The notes below the pieces were generated by a model. The model searched no databases. It was not told the DNA's origin and worked only from the letters and a program-made list of their open reading frames with translations. A stretch of DNA of 64,000 bases from Cyanobium sp. N.Huapi 1H5 (GTDB lineage Bacteria; Cyanobacteriota; Cyanobacteriia; PCC-6307; Cyanobiaceae). Positions 27,437 through 36,642 of this stretch are shown here, piece after piece. The stretch is taken from positions 310,001-374,000 of the forward strand of contig NZ_JAGQBH010000002.1 in NCBI RefSeq assembly GCF_024345535.1. The letters are read 5' to 3'. Made by a program: the position numbers and the translations under genes. Each line of letters starts with the position of its first letter. Position 1 is the stretch's first letter.

Positions 27437-27664
27437 TCAGCCGCGGACGCGGCGGTAGTGGTGCCAGAGGGAGGGCTGGGCCACCAGCACCGTGACGGCC
27501 AGGAGGTGGGAGCGGACGGCGGCGGTGAGGGAGGTCAGGGTGAGGTGGTCCCAGAGCAGGATCAGCTCCACCCGCAGGTCGATCAGGGCCAGCACCAGCA
27601 GCACCACCGGCAGCAGGGGCCAGCCGCCGCGCCGGATCGGCTCGCTGCGGTCGGGGCCCCTCAT
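27437..27664 (-). CDS. small membrane protein coupled to secF, 75 aa
   Basis: Two hydrophobic segments (WPLLPVVLLVLALIDLRVEL, about 15-34, and LLAVTVLVAQPSLW, about 54-67) with a basic end RRVRG. ATG 27664 overlaps the secF TGA (27661-27664), so it is the last cistron of the pdhB-secD-secF run. No family recognised. The coupling to SecDF suggests, but does not show, a role in membrane protein handling. Confidence 0.65.
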   Translation of the reverse strand: MRGPDRSEPIRRGGWPLLPVVLLVLALIDLRVELILLWDHLTLTSLTAAVRSHLLAVTVLVAQPSLWHHYRRVRG

Positions 27665-28629
27665 CGCTTCGAGAACACCGGCAGCAGAGTGGGGGCCAGG
27701 CCGATGCTCGACCAGCTGCCGACGGCGATGCCCACCGTGAGCGCCACGGCGAACCAGAACAGGGTGCTGCCGCCGAAGAAGATCAGGGCCACCAGGGGCA
27801 GCAGGGTGGTGAACGAGGTGTAGAGCGAGCGGGTGAGGGTGGCATCGACGGCCACATCCACCTGCTCCACCAGGGGCAGATCGCCGAGGGTGCGGCGCTG
27901 CTCGCGGATCCGGTCGTAGACGACCACCGTGTCGGTGACGGAATAGCCGGCCACGGTGATCAGGGAGACGGCGAAGAGGGAATCCACCTCGATCCCCTGG
28001 AGCAGCCCCAGCCAGGCGAACAGCCCGCAGGTGATCAGCACGTCGTGGGCCAGGCACAGCAGGGCAAGCCCGGCGAAGATGCCGCTGTAGCTGAAGGTGA
28101 TGTAAACGGCGATCCCGGCAAAGCTCACCAGCAGGGAGACGAGGCTGCCCTGCAGGAGGCGGGAGCCGAGGGTCGGTCCGATCGTGTTGACCGAGGTACC
28201 GCTGGAGAGCAGGGGACCGACCCTGGTGGCGAGGTCATCGATGACCGCCTTGCTCTGGTCGGCATCGAGGGCCGGCAGACGCAGGAGCAGGGAGCGGCCG
28301 CCGTCGAGCACCTGAACCGAGGCGCTGCCGAGGCTGGGGGCCACCTCCCCTTCCGGAGAGGGCAGGGCGAGGGCGGCCAGGCCCTCCCGGACCTCGGCGG
28401 CGGTGACGGGCTTACAGGGGGAACAGTCCCGCTCCACCTGCACCTGGGTGCCGCCGGTGAAATCGAGGCCGGGCCGCAGAGGAGCGCCGATCGACGGATT
28501 CAGCCAGCAGAGGGCCAGGCCCAGCACGCTCAGGCTGCAGGCCAGGATCGAACCCACCCAGGCCAGACGGCGGTGGCGGCTGATGCGGAAGCGGGGAGAC
28601 GGGGCGGGAGGAGAGGTCATGGCGGTCAT
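27661..28629 (-). CDS. secF: protein translocase subunit SecF
   Basis: With SecD forms the proton-driven accessory complex that pulls translocated proteins from the SecYEG channel. 322 aa. RND-type layout: first membrane helix (about 20-40), periplasmic domain opening with LDFTGGTQVQVE, then five more helices including the GYSVTDTVVVYDRIRE motif. The start abuts the secD stop with no gap. Cytoplasmic and thylakoid membranes are both possible sites. Confidence 0.96.
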   Translation of the reverse strand: MTAMTSPPAPSPRFRISRHRRLAWVGSILACSLSVLGLALCWLNPSIGAPLRPGLDFTGGTQVQVERDCSPCKPVTAAEVREGLAALALPSPEGEVAPSLGSASVQVLDGGRSLLLRLPALDADQSKAVIDDLATRVGPLLSSGTSVNTIGPTLGSRLLQGSLVSLLVSFAGIAVYITFSYSGIFAGLALLCLAHDVLITCGLFAWLGLLQGIEVDSLFAVSLITVAGYSVTDTVVVYDRIREQRRTLGDLPLVEQVDVAVDATLTRSLYTSFTTLLPLVALIFFGGSTLFWFAVALTVGIAVGSWSSIGLAPTLLPVFSKR

Positions 28630-30156
28630 TCAGGCCACGCCCGGCTGGGCCGCCGCGGTTCTGGCGGGCGGCAGCTGGCGGGCGGGGAGGAAGTAGGTGG
28701 GGCGCCGCAGGGCCGGATAGCTCATCAGCAGCCTCAGCAGGGTGCGGGTGCAGGTGAGGGCGGTGAACAGGCTGAGCACCAGGCCGATCGCCAGGGTGAC
28801 GGCAAAGCCCTTGACCAGGCCGGTGCCCAGGAAGAACAGGGCCGCGCAGCTGATCAGGCCGGTGACGTGGCCGTCAATGATGGAGGAGAGGGCCAGGGAG
28901 AAGCCCGTGTCGATGGAGCGGATCAGGGTGTTGCCGGCCCGCAGCTCCTCCTTGATGCGCTCGAAGATCAGCACGTTGGCATCCACGGCCATCCCCACCG
29001 AGAGGATGAAACCGGCGATGCCCGGCAGCGTGAGGGTGACGGGAATCAGGGCATAGATGGCCAGGTTGAACAGGGCGTAGAGGCTGAGGGCCACCACCGC
29101 CACCATCCCGGGCAGGCGGTAGACCACCGCCATGAACACCGCCACCAGGGCCAGGCCCGAGAGGCCCGCCACCAGGCTGGAGCGGATGTTCTCGGCCCCC
29201 AGGGACGGGCCGACGGTGCGCACCTCAACGATCTTCACCGGCAGGGGCAGGGAGCCCCCCCGCAGCTGGACCTCCAGGTCGCGGGCCTCCTCGGCGCTGA
29301 AGTTGCCGGTGATCGAAGCGGAGCCGCCGGTGATGCCGGCCACCTTGAACTGCTCGCCGACACTTGCCTCGCTGATCGAGCGGCCATCGAGGACGATGCC
29401 GAGCACCCGGTTGGTGCCGGCGATCGACTGGGTGAGGGCGGCGAACTTCTCGCCCCCTTCACGGTTGAAGCCCAGGGTCACCTCCCAGCCGGTTCCGGTG
29501 GCCTGCTGCTGGCGGCCGGCGCTGGTGAGGTCCTTGCCGGTGATCAGCGGGGGCCCGTAAAGGGCAAGGATGCGGCGGTTGGTCTCCCGGAGCAGCAGCT
29601 CCAGCTGGTCAACCTCACTGGCGCCGGCGGGAACCTTGATTCCGAGCGACGTGAGCGCCTTGGCCAGATCCTCCGCCGACAGGGAGGACGGTGGCGGCGG
29701 CGGTGTGGCCGTGGGGTCGTCGAGGGCGATGGGGGGCCGCTTGGAGCGCAGCACCGACTCGGCCTGGCGCTTGAGGCCCAGCAGGCCTTGCATCTCCTGC
29801 TCGGTGCCGGGCTTCTGGGCGCGGAACTCCAGCAGGGCCGTGCTGCCGAGCACCCGGGCCGCCTGGCTGGGATCCTGCTCGCCCGGAAGCTGGAGCACCA
29901 GCTGGTCGCTGCCCACGGCCTGGAGGGTGGATTCGGCCACGCCCAGGCCGTTGATACGGCGCTCCAGCACGTCCTTGACCGCCTCGAGCTGTTCGGTGTC
30001 CACCCGGGTGATGGCCCCGGCGGGCATCACCTGGAGGGTGAGCTGGCTGCCGCCGCGGAGATCAAGGCCCAGCTGCAGACCGTAGTTGGCCAGCAGGGCC
30101 CCGGAGGCGATGGTGAGAGCGAGGATGAGGGCGAACCAGCCCTGTTGACGTCCCAT
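28630..30156 (-). CDS. secD: protein translocase subunit SecD
   Basis: 508 aa. N-terminal membrane helix, then the P1 domain beginning with LGLDLRGGSQLTLQV, a central insertion rich in Pro/Thr (about 145-165), and six C-terminal helices with the SecD motif VDANVLIFERIKEELR. The stop of pdhB lies one base upstream of the ATG, and secF follows immediately, so pdhB, secD and secF are one transcript. Confidence 0.97.
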   Translation of the reverse strand: MGRQQGWFALILALTIASGALLANYGLQLGLDLRGGSQLTLQVMPAGAITRVDTEQLEAVKDVLERRINGLGVAESTLQAVGSDQLVLQLPGEQDPSQAARVLGSTALLEFRAQKPGTEQEMQGLLGLKRQAESVLRSKRPPIALDDPTATPPPPPSSLSAEDLAKALTSLGIKVPAGASEVDQLELLLRETNRRILALYGPPLITGKDLTSAGRQQQATGTGWEVTLGFNREGGEKFAALTQSIAGTNRVLGIVLDGRSISEASVGEQFKVAGITGGSASITGNFSAEEARDLEVQLRGGSLPLPVKIVEVRTVGPSLGAENIRSSLVAGLSGLALVAVFMAVVYRLPGMVAVVALSLYALFNLAIYALIPVTLTLPGIAGFILSVGMAVDANVLIFERIKEELRAGNTLIRSIDTGFSLALSSIIDGHVTGLISCAALFFLGTGLVKGFAVTLAIGLVLSLFTALTCTRTLLRLLMSYPALRRPTYFLPARQLPPARTAAAQPGVA

Positions 30157-30157
30157 C

Positions 30158-31141
30158 TCAGCGACGACCCGCCTTCAGATCGAGCGCCGCGGCAACGATC
30201 TGGTGGGGCTGAATGATGGTGAGGTTCTCCAGATTGCCGTTGTAGGGCGTGGGGATGTCCTGGGAGGAAAGGCGCAGCGGCCGGGCGTCGAGGTCGTCGA
30301 AGCAGTGCTCGGTGATCAGGGCGATGAGTTCAGCGCCGATGCCGCCGGTCTTCATGCACTCCTCCACCACCACCACCTTGTGGGTCTTGCGGATCGAGCG
30401 GGCGATGGTCTCCATGTCGAAGGGCTTGAGGCTGATCAGATCGATCAGCTCGACGTCGACACCCTCGGCCTCCAGCTGCTCCACCGCCTTGAGGCAGTGG
30501 TGGCGCATGCGCGAATAGGTGAGCATCGTGACGTCCTTGCCTTCGCGGACGACCTCGGCCTGGTCGAGGGCACAGATGTAGTCACCCTCGGGGATGTCCT
30601 CGCTGAGGTTGTAGAGAAGAACGTGCTCGAAGAAGAGCACCGGATTGTTGTCGCGGATGGCGGCCTTCATCAGGCCCTTGGCATTGGTGGGGGTGCTCAC
30701 CGCCACGATCTTGATGCCGGGCACGGCATGGAAGTAGGCCTCGAGGCGCTGGCTGTGCTCGGCACCGAGCTGGCGGCCGACGCCGCCGGGTCCGCGCACC
30801 ACCGCCGGGATCGTGTAGTTGCCGCCGCTGGTGTAACGCAGCATCCCCATGTTGTTGGAGATCTGGTTGAAGGCGAGCAGCAGGAAGCCCATGTTCATAC
30901 CCTCCACGATCGGCCGCAGGCCGGTCATGGCGGCGCCGACGGCCATGCCGGTGAAGCTGTTCTCGGCGATGGGGGTGTCCAGCACCCGCAGTTCGCCGTA
31001 CTTCTCGCAGAGGTCCTTGGTGACCTTGTAGGAGCCGCCGTAATGGCCCACGTCCTCTCCCATGACACAGACATGGGGGTCGCGGGCCATTTCCTCGTCG
31101 ATGGCTTCGCGCAGGGCGTTGAACAGGAGAGTTTCAGCCAC
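30158..31141 (-). CDS. pdhB: pyruvate dehydrogenase E1 component, beta subunit
   Basis: With PdhA forms the thiamine-diphosphate E1 of the pyruvate dehydrogenase complex that feeds acetyl-CoA to lipid synthesis and the TCA reactions. 327 aa, start GTG 31141. Visible landmarks are [17 protein letters not shown], the ThDP-contact region [15 protein letters not shown], and [18 protein letters not shown]. The alpha subunit is not in the window, as common in cyanobacteria where pdhA and pdhB are unlinked. It precedes secD by one base. Confidence 0.97.
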   Translation of the reverse strand: MAETLLFNALREAIDEEMARDPHVCVMGEDVGHYGGSYKVTKDLCEKYGELRVLDTPIAENSFTGMAVGAAMTGLRPIVEGMNMGFLLLAFNQISNNMGMLRYTSGGNYTIPAVVRGPGGVGRQLGAEHSQRLEAYFHAVPGIKIVAVSTPTNAKGLMKAAIRDNNPVLFFEHVLLYNLSEDIPEGDYICALDQAEVVREGKDVTMLTYSRMRHHCLKAVEQLEAEGVDVELIDLISLKPFDMETIARSIRKTHKVVVVEECMKTGGIGAELIALITEHCFDDLDARPLRLSSQDIPTPYNGNLENLTIIQPHQIVAAALDLKAGRR

Positions 31142-31172
31142 GGAGCAGGGGCCTGTGCGCGGCCAACCTATC

Positions 31173-31268
31173 TCAGCCGCCGGCGGCGAAGGTGCTGAGC
31201 AGCAGGACCGACAGGAGCATGCCCGGCAGCAGCAGGACCACCAGCAGACCCAGATCGTGGGGTGTCAT
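31173..31268 (-). CDS. 31-aa single-span membrane miniprotein
   Basis: ATG 31268 to TGA 31173 encodes MTPHDLG, a hydrophobic helix of about 20 residues ([20 protein letters not shown]) and AAGG. The size and form resemble small photosystem or cytochrome b6f subunits (PsaM, PetG, PetN), but the sequence matches none that I know. It sits between DUF3082 and pdhB on the same strand with short spacers (27 and 31 bases), so it probably belongs to that transcript. Confidence 0.5.
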   Translation of the reverse strand: MTPHDLGLLVVLLLPGMLLSVLLLSTFAAGG

Positions 31269-31295
31269 CGGGGGGAGGGGCGGCTGGGGGGAAGC

Positions 31296-31598
31296 TTAGG
31301 AAGGGGATTCGGCCTCGGCCGGCCAAAGGCTGCGGATGAACACCAGGAACAGCCCCAGGCCGATGAAGGCGAAGGTGAAGGTGGCCAGGAAGCACATCCC
31401 CACCATCAGGGTCTTCATGGCGGTGGCGATGCTCTGGGCGAAGGCCGAGTCGAAGTGGGGCGGATGGGTCACGTACCAGCCCACCACCCGCTGGCTCACC
31501 CCCAGGCTCAGCCAGGCCAGCAGTCCGCTGGTGAGGGCGCCGGAGAGAAAGCTGAGGGGTCCCTTGCGCGGCGGCGGGGCGGGTCGTTCGTCGGTCAT
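31296..31598 (-). CDS. DUF3082 family membrane protein
   Basis: 100 aa with two membrane helices (about 15-33 and 62-88, the latter [25 protein letters not shown]). The [20 protein letters not shown] segment is typical of the cyanobacterial/plastid DUF3082 family, whose function is unknown. ATG 31598 overlaps the ispE TGA by four bases, so it is translated after ispE. Confidence 0.82.
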   Translation of the reverse strand: MTDERPAPPPRKGPLSFLSGALTSGLLAWLSLGVSQRVVGWYVTHPPHFDSAFAQSIATAMKTLMVGMCFLATFTFAFIGLGLFLVFIRSLWPAEAESPS

Positions 31599-32545
31599 GG
31601 CGCGGATCCATCCGTCACCAGGCTGACACCGGATCCGCCGCAGCGGCAGCACCAGGCGTCGAAGCCCAGCGCCGCCAGCGGCTCCGCCAGGGCATCCCGG
31701 GCCGCCTCGGCCGTGGCCAGATCCGGGTACAGCGCGAACAGGCTCGGCCCCGAACCGCTCATCGCCACGGCCAGGGCCCCCGGGCCGCGGCGCAGCAGGT
31801 CGAGGCCGGCGCGGATGCTCTCCACCTCCGGCTCCACCACCGCCTGCAGGTCGTTGCGCAGGTGGGGCAGCGGGCCCTGGCCGGCCAGGGCCGCCACCAG
31901 GGGACCCTGGCGCAGGGCCTGCCGCCGCTGCTCGAAGTCCGCCTCGGCGTCGAGGTAGAAGTCACCGCGCAGGTCCCGGCAGCGGCCGTAGGCCCAGGGG
32001 GTGGAGACGCTGGCCTCGGGATGCTTGATCAGCAGCACGGCCTGGCCGGGCGCCCCGGCGGCCGTCACGGGCTCAAGCCGCTCCCCGCGGCCGAAGCAGA
32101 GCTGGGTGCCGCCCTCCAGGCAGAACGGCATGTCGGATCCCAGCTCGGCCGCCAGCCCGTGCAGCCGCGCCGGGCCCAGGGCCAGGCCCCAGAGGGCATC
32201 GAGGCCCACCAGGGCGGCGGCCCCATCGCTCGACCCCCCCGCCAGACCGGCGCCGATGGGAATGCGCTTGTGCAGCGTGATGTCCACCCCCAGCTCCGGC
32301 AGGCCGACCCGGGAGCGCAGCAGCTCGGCCGCCCTGACGATCAGGTTGGTGCCGTCACTGGGCAGCTCAGCGCTGTCGCTGCGCAGCCGGATCGTGGCGT
32401 CGGCGGTGGAGCGCAGCACCAGGGTGTCGGCCAGGTCGATGCTCTGCATCACCATCGCCAGCTCGTGGTAGCCGTCCGGCCGCAGACCCAGCACCTCCAG
32501 GTGCAGGTTGATCTTGGCGGGGGCCCGCACCGTCACATCTGCCAT
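31595..32545 (-). CDS. ispE: 4-diphosphocytidyl-2-C-methyl-D-erythritol kinase
   Basis: Phosphorylates CDP-methylerythritol in the non-mevalonate (MEP) isoprenoid pathway, which supplies carotenoids, phytol and quinones. GHMP kinase, 316 aa from ATG 32545. [22 protein letters not shown] is the N-terminal motif, [17 protein letters not shown] (about 90-106) the ATP loop, and [11 protein letters not shown] the third motif. A GTG at 32554 overlaps the rsmA stop and is an alternative start, but GGAG is ten bases before the ATG and too close to the GTG. Confidence 0.96.
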   Translation of the reverse strand: MADVTVRAPAKINLHLEVLGLRPDGYHELAMVMQSIDLADTLVLRSTADATIRLRSDSAELPSDGTNLIVRAAELLRSRVGLPELGVDITLHKRIPIGAGLAGGSSDGAAALVGLDALWGLALGPARLHGLAAELGSDMPFCLEGGTQLCFGRGERLEPVTAAGAPGQAVLLIKHPEASVSTPWAYGRCRDLRGDFYLDAEADFEQRRQALRQGPLVAALAGQGPLPHLRNDLQAVVEPEVESIRAGLDLLRRGPGALAVAMSGSGPSLFALYPDLATAEAARDALAEPLAALGFDAWCCRCGGSGVSLVTDGSAP

Positions 32546-32550
32546 CGGGA

Positions 32551-33396
32551 TCACGCTCCGCCGGGATCGGCGCTCGATGCCCGATTCAAGCCGGTGGCGA
32601 GCGCCAGCCAGCGCTCGGGCGCCAGCTCCTGGGGCCGCTGCTGCAGGTCGACCCCGGCGGCGGTGGCCACCTCCAGCAGCTGGGTCGCCGGCAGCAGCCC
32701 CGCCAGGGTGGTGCGCAGCATCTTGCGCCGTCCAGCGAAGCAGCGCGTCAGCAGCCGCTCCACCGCCAGGGCCTGGGCCAGCGGCGGCAGGGATTCCGGC
32801 GGGACGGGCTCGATCACGATCACCTCCGAGGTGACCTTCGGCGGCGGGGAGAAGCAGCGGGCCGGCACCGGGCAGACGCTGCTGCAGCGGGCCAGCAGCT
32901 GCAGGCGCACGCTGAGGGCCGAAAAGGCGCTGGAGCCCGGCCGGGCCCGGATCCGCTGGCCCACCTCCTGCTGCACCAGCAGCACCAGCCGCTCGAAGCG
33001 GCAGGGGGCCGGCCGGCCCAGGCGCCCCACCAGCAGCTCCAGCAGCGGTCCGGTGATGTTGTACGGGATGTTGGCGACCACCTTGGTGGGCGCCGGACGG
33101 TCGGGGAAGGGCAGCGCCAGCTCCAGCACATCCCCCTCGATCAGGGTGAAGCGCCCGTCGCCCCCGAACCGCTGCCGCAGGCCCGCCACCAGGTCCCGGT
33201 CCAGTTCCACCGCCAGCAGCGAGGCCGCCAGCGACGCCAGCAGCCGTTCGGTCAGGGCGCCCCGGCCCGGGCCGACCTCCAGGACGTGGTCGTCGCTCCG
33301 CAGGTCGGCGGCCGCCACGATGCGATCGAGGATCGGCCCGTCAGTGAGCCAGTGCTGCCCGAAGCGTTTGCGGGCCCGGTGGCCACTGAAGGTCAT
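32551..33396 (-). CDS. rsmA: 16S rRNA (adenine1518-N6/adenine1519-N6)-dimethyltransferase
   Basis: Dimethylates two adenines in the 3' hairpin of 16S rRNA (KsgA). From ATG 33396 it has 281 aa. [12 protein letters not shown] opens the protein, the SAM site is [16 protein letters not shown] near residue 40, and the catalytic motif NIPYNIT lies near 110. The frame remains open upstream, but the family start is clear. It heads the ispE-DUF3082-miniprotein-pdhB-secDF run and is divergent from a secreted-protein gene. Confidence 0.96.
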   Translation of the reverse strand: MTFSGHRARKRFGQHWLTDGPILDRIVAAADLRSDDHVLEVGPGRGALTERLLASLAASLLAVELDRDLVAGLRQRFGGDGRFTLIEGDVLELALPFPDRPAPTKVVANIPYNITGPLLELLVGRLGRPAPCRFERLVLLVQQEVGQRIRARPGSSAFSALSVRLQLLARCSSVCPVPARCFSPPPKVTSEVIVIEPVPPESLPPLAQALAVERLLTRCFAGRRKMLRTTLAGLLPATQLLEVATAAGVDLQQRPQELAPERWLALATGLNRASSADPGGA

Positions 33397-33439
33397 GGAG
33401 GCGCCGGCAGGTCTCCCCAGATTGCAGCGCCGCCAGGCC

Positions 33440-33449
33440 TGGCTAGAGC
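33440..33449 (+). promoter_or_regulatory. putative -10 element
   Basis: TGGCTAGAGC, TGNCTAG type, ends 26 bases before the ATG of the small secreted protein at 33476. Confidence 0.4.
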
Positions 33450-33475
33450 TGGAGCAGCGTTTCCCCTTCCCCGCC

Positions 33476-33793
33476 ATGGCACGTGGTTTCCGACTGAGCA
33501 CCGCCGGGCTGAGTGGCACCCTGCTGCTCGGTGCGCTGGCCGCCGCCGTGGCCCTGCCGGCAGGTCCCGCCCGGGCCGGCAGCGTCACCGCCGAATCGAT
33601 CTTCGACCGTCAGGCCACCCGCCAGCAGGCCAGAAGCCAGGTGCCCAAGGGCGCCACGGTCACCCGCACCGTCTGCGAGGACCTGGAGGTGGGCCTCGAC
33701 AACACCCGCTACCGCTGCACCGTGTACTACACGATGACGCCAACACCGGCGGCCACGCCGGCCCCGGCCGCCCCTGCCACCAGCCAGCCCTGA
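33476..33793 (+). CDS. small exported protein of unknown function
   Basis: 105 aa. A signal peptide (basic MARGFR, hydrophobic AGLSGTLLLGALAAAVALPA, cleavage after GPARA) precedes a domain of about 55 residues with SIFDRQATRQQARSQVPKG and one Cys pair (TRTVCEDL and RYRCTVYY) that could form a disulphide. The Pro/Ala/Thr-rich tail looks flexible. Probably periplasmic or thylakoid-lumenal. No family recognised. Confidence 0.7.
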   Translation: MARGFRLSTAGLSGTLLLGALAAAVALPAGPARAGSVTAESIFDRQATRQQARSQVPKGATVTRTVCEDLEVGLDNTRYRCTVYYTMTPTPAATPAPAAPATSQP

Positions 33794-33811
33794 GCCCCCG
33801 CTCCGGGGGGC
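33794..33811 (+). terminator. GC hairpin between convergent genes (weak terminator candidate)
   Basis: GCCCCC pairs with GGGGGC across a six-base loop immediately after the stop at 33793. There is no T-run, so any terminator activity is uncertain. Confidence 0.3.
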
Positions 33812-33830
33812 GCCTCATCGGAGGGTCACT

Positions 33831-34232
33831 TCAGTCGCCCAGCCGGATCCAGCGCACCGGCGCCCGGGAGGGTGGCAGCGGCACCAGGGCCGCCACCTGC
33901 TCCACCGGCGTCCGCTCCCAGCGCGGATGGGCCGCCAGCCAGCAATCCCAGGCCCGCGCCAGCCGCTGACGCTTTGACCAGCGCAGGGCCGCCGCTCCAC
34001 CGCCATCCAGGCCACCGCTGCGGCGCCCTTTCACCTCCACCAGGAGCAGCCGTCCCGGCTTGTGGACGATCAGGTCAAGTTCACCCCAGCGGCAACGCCA
34101 GTTGCGCTCCAGCAGGTCCCAGCCGCGCAGTCGCAGCAGCCGCAGCACCCGCTGCTCGGCCCAGGCGCCCTGGCGCTGGGCGGGGCTGAGGCGCCGCACG
34201 GGGCTGGGGCGCCGGGCAGGGCTGGGGGGCAC
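33831..34232 (-). CDS. YraN/UPF0102 endonuclease-fold protein
   Basis: 133 aa from GTG 34232. The UPF0102 core is clear: GAWAEQRVLRLLRLRGWDLLERNWRCRWGELD is the N-terminal part, and LLLVEVKGRR holds the Glu-x-Lys of a restriction-endonuclease-like fold together with Asp in GELDLIV. Biological role not firmly known; a part in DNA processing is supposed for the family. The N-terminal 18 residues are Pro/Arg-rich and may not all be translated. Confidence 0.88.
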   Translation of the reverse strand: MPPSPARRPSPVRRLSPAQRQGAWAEQRVLRLLRLRGWDLLERNWRCRWGELDLIVHKPGRLLLVEVKGRRSGGLDGGGAAALRWSKRQRLARAWDCWLAAHPRWERTPVEQVAALVPLPPSRAPVRWIRLGD

Positions 34233-34307
34233 AGGCGCTGATCGTCTGTCCCAGCGTTCCCCCGGGCGGCCCCGACAGCGGTGGCGGCGGCCGGCGGCCG
34301 GCGGGGC

Positions 34308-34802
34308 TCAGTAGTACCGGCGCGGGTTCTGGCTGATGGCCAGCTGCACCTCCAGCAGGAACAGCAGCAGGCCCACGATCATGGCGCCCATGGCCGTCAC
34401 GAACAGGGGCACCACGATGGCGGTGACATCCAGGGCCGCCACCGCGCTGATGAACAGCACCGCCACCACGGCGGCCACCAGCAGGGCGGTGACGGTGACC
34501 GCCAGGATCGCCCGGTTGATCAGGAAGGTGCGGCGCCGCTGCACCGCCAGCACCTGCTCCAGCCGGTCCCCGTCTTCGGGATCGGGATCCGGCTTCGCCC
34601 GGCTCTTCGCCAGGGCCTCCTGCAGGACCCGGGTACGGTCGATGATCCGGGCCAGCCGGGAGCTGAACAGGCTCAGCAGGCCGGTGACACCGGTGAACAG
34701 GAACACCGGCGCCACCGACAGCTGGATCGCCTTGGAGAGCCCCGCCACGGAGCGCCCATCGCCGATGTCGATGGACAGCAGCAGGGGGAGGCTCCAGGCC
34801 AT
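34308..34802 (-). CDS. DUF2721 family membrane protein
   Basis: 164 aa from ATG 34802. A first hydrophobic segment (LSVAPVFLFTGVTGLLSLF, about 28-46) carries the DUF2721 start, followed by a conserved cytoplasmic helix SSRLARIIDRTRVLQ, then two long helices (about 95-120 and 128-152). Function unknown. It follows the EAL-domain gene by 12 bases, which suggests co-transcription. Confidence 0.85.
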   Translation of the reverse strand: MAWSLPLLLSIDIGDGRSVAGLSKAIQLSVAPVFLFTGVTGLLSLFSSRLARIIDRTRVLQEALAKSRAKPDPDPEDGDRLEQVLAVQRRRTFLINRAILAVTVTALLVAAVVAVLFISAVAALDVTAIVVPLFVTAMGAMIVGLLLFLLEVQLAISQNPRRYY

Positions 34803-34814
34803 GCGGGGATTCCC

Positions 34815-36416
34815 TCAGGCCTCCGGTGTGATCTGGCTCTGGAGCAGGGCCTCCAGCTCCTGTTCGGAAAGCGGGGCCGAGAGCTGGTACCCCTGGCCGT
34901 GGCGACAGCCGAGGGTGAGCAGCATCTGCCGCTGGCGGGAGCGTTCCACCCCCTCCACCACCACCATGATCCCGGTGGCGTCACTGAGCCGGATCACGGC
35001 GCTGAGCATGGCCTGCTGCAGCTGGTCGTAGTCGATCGCGGAGATCAGGCTCCGGTCGATCTTGACTTCGCTGAAGGGCAGTTCGGTGAGCCGCTGCAGG
35101 CCGGAATAGCCGGTGCCGAAATCATCCATGGCCAGCGCGAACCCCTGCCGCCTCAGATCCCGCAGCTGGTCGGCCACATGGGTCGACATCTCCAGGATGC
35201 TGCCTTCGGTGAGCTCCAGGACAATGCGACCGGGCGTCAACTGGTGGCGTTCCAGGGCCATCAGCAGGTCGCTGCTCCAGGTCGGATCCTGCACCTGGAG
35301 CGGCGAGACGTTCACGCAGATCCTGCCCAGCTGCAGCCCGGCGACGTCCCAGCGGCGCAGGGCCTCGAAGGCCCGCTCCATCACCCAGCGCCCCAGGGAG
35401 GAGATCTGGGCGGTGGCCTCGGCCACGTCGATGAAGTCGGCGGGGGACTGGCGGCCCAGCACCGGATCATCCCAGCGGCAGAGCACCTCGGCGGCGATCA
35501 CCCGGCCGGATTCCAGCTCGATGATCGGCTGGAAGGCCAGCTCCAGCTGCTCCTGCTCGATCGCCAGGGCCAGCGGACGGGCCAGCAGTTCCTGCAGCTG
35601 GACCGACCGCTCCACCGGCGCGGCGATGCAGCAGCTGGGGAAGGGCTGGCGGTGGGTTTCCTCCAGCGCCCGGGTGGCGGCATCCAGGAGCACCGAGAAC
35701 TCGCTGCCGTCGTCGGGGGCCCGGCTGATGCCCACGTTCAGCGATGGCTCGATGACGTGCTCCAGCACCGTGGTGGGGCTCTCCAGGCTGGTCAGCAGCT
35801 CACCGGCCATGTCGCGCACCGCGTCGATGCCCATCGCTCCCGGCACCAGGGCCAGCAGGCGGTCCCCCCCCTGGCGGGAGAAGAAGCCACCGGCCGGAAG
35901 GGCCGCCTCCAGGCGGTGGGCGATCTCCTCGATCAGGGCCTCGCAGGCGGCGATGCCCAGCCGGCCGCGCACCAGGTCGAGCTGCAGCACCTGCAGATGC
36001 AGCAGCACGGCGCCGTCCGCGTAGCGGTCCGTCACCAGGCCATCCAGATCCGCCAGGTTCACCCGCTGGTCGAGCAGCTCCAGCAGGCACCAGACCGTCC
36101 CCGGCCCGGCGGTGGCGGGCAGGCGGCTGAGCGACAGGGGAATCGCCGCATCGATCTGAGGCCCACCGACCAGATCACTGCGCAGGCTCGCCACGGTCCC
36201 CGCCAGCAGCGGCGCCACGTCGGCGGCACAGAGTTCCTGCAGCGACCGCTGGCGCAGCGCCGCCAGCTCCAGCCCCGCACGCCGGCAGAAGGCCCCGTTC
36301 GCCGCCAGGATCACCCCCTCTCCATCGGCCAGGGCCGCCGGCCGCTCGATCCTCTGCAGCAGGCCCTCGATCGCTCCGGCCCCTGGCTCCCCTGCCTCGG
36401 CGACACGGCTCACCAT
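34815..36416 (-). CDS. PAS-GGDEF(degenerate)-EAL protein, probable c-di-GMP phosphodiesterase
   Basis: 533 aa from ATG 36416. A PAS-like segment comes first (about 15-115). A GGDEF domain (about 130-270) reads GGDR at 183-186, so cyclase activity is unlikely. The EAL domain (about 280-530) has AEVLCRW at 309-315 (EVL variant), NVSPLQ, ELTEGSIL, DDFGTGYS, KIDRSLI, VEGVE and GQGYQLSAPL, so the metal and catalytic residues are retained and hydrolysis of c-di-GMP is plausible. A perfect 15-base tandem duplication stands just before the start codon. DUF2721 follows. Confidence 0.88.
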   Translation of the reverse strand: MVSRVAEAGEPGAGAIEGLLQRIERPAALADGEGVILAANGAFCRRAGLELAALRQRSLQELCAADVAPLLAGTVASLRSDLVGGPQIDAAIPLSLSRLPATAGPGTVWCLLELLDQRVNLADLDGLVTDRYADGAVLLHLQVLQLDLVRGRLGIAACEALIEEIAHRLEAALPAGGFFSRQGGDRLLALVPGAMGIDAVRDMAGELLTSLESPTTVLEHVIEPSLNVGISRAPDDGSEFSVLLDAATRALEETHRQPFPSCCIAAPVERSVQLQELLARPLALAIEQEQLELAFQPIIELESGRVIAAEVLCRWDDPVLGRQSPADFIDVAEATAQISSLGRWVMERAFEALRRWDVAGLQLGRICVNVSPLQVQDPTWSSDLLMALERHQLTPGRIVLELTEGSILEMSTHVADQLRDLRRQGFALAMDDFGTGYSGLQRLTELPFSEVKIDRSLISAIDYDQLQQAMLSAVIRLSDATGIMVVVEGVERSRQRQMLLTLGCRHGQGYQLSAPLSEQELEALLQSQITPEA

Positions 36417-36421
36417 CGTTG

Positions 36422-36451
36422 TTCCGTGGTGTGGGGTTCCGTGGTGTGGGG
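36422..36451. repeat. perfect 15-bp tandem duplication
   Basis: Two adjacent copies of TTCCGTGGTGTGGGG lie six bases upstream of the EAL gene start (minus strand), so both fall in its leader, where a ribosome site would be expected. Confidence 0.9.
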
Positions 36452-36610
36452 CCAGCGGCCGGCCCCTGATCGCCGGAAGCCCCTGGGCTGGAAGTCCCTG
36501 GTCATCAATGGTTGCGGAGATCGAACGGGCCGCCGATGCGGTCCTGCATCACGCTAGTCGCCCTCTCCCCTTCGGCATCCCCCCCGGACCTCGGAGCGCC
36601 GTGGAGCCCT

Positions 36611-36620
36611 TGCCTAGGCT
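36611..36620 (+). promoter_or_regulatory. putative -10 element of the pentapeptide gene
   Basis: TGCCTAGGCT ends 22 bases before ATG 36643. The same ten bases stand before msrA. Confidence 0.5.
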
Positions 36621-36642
36621 GGCCTTCTCCGCTTCATCGCCG

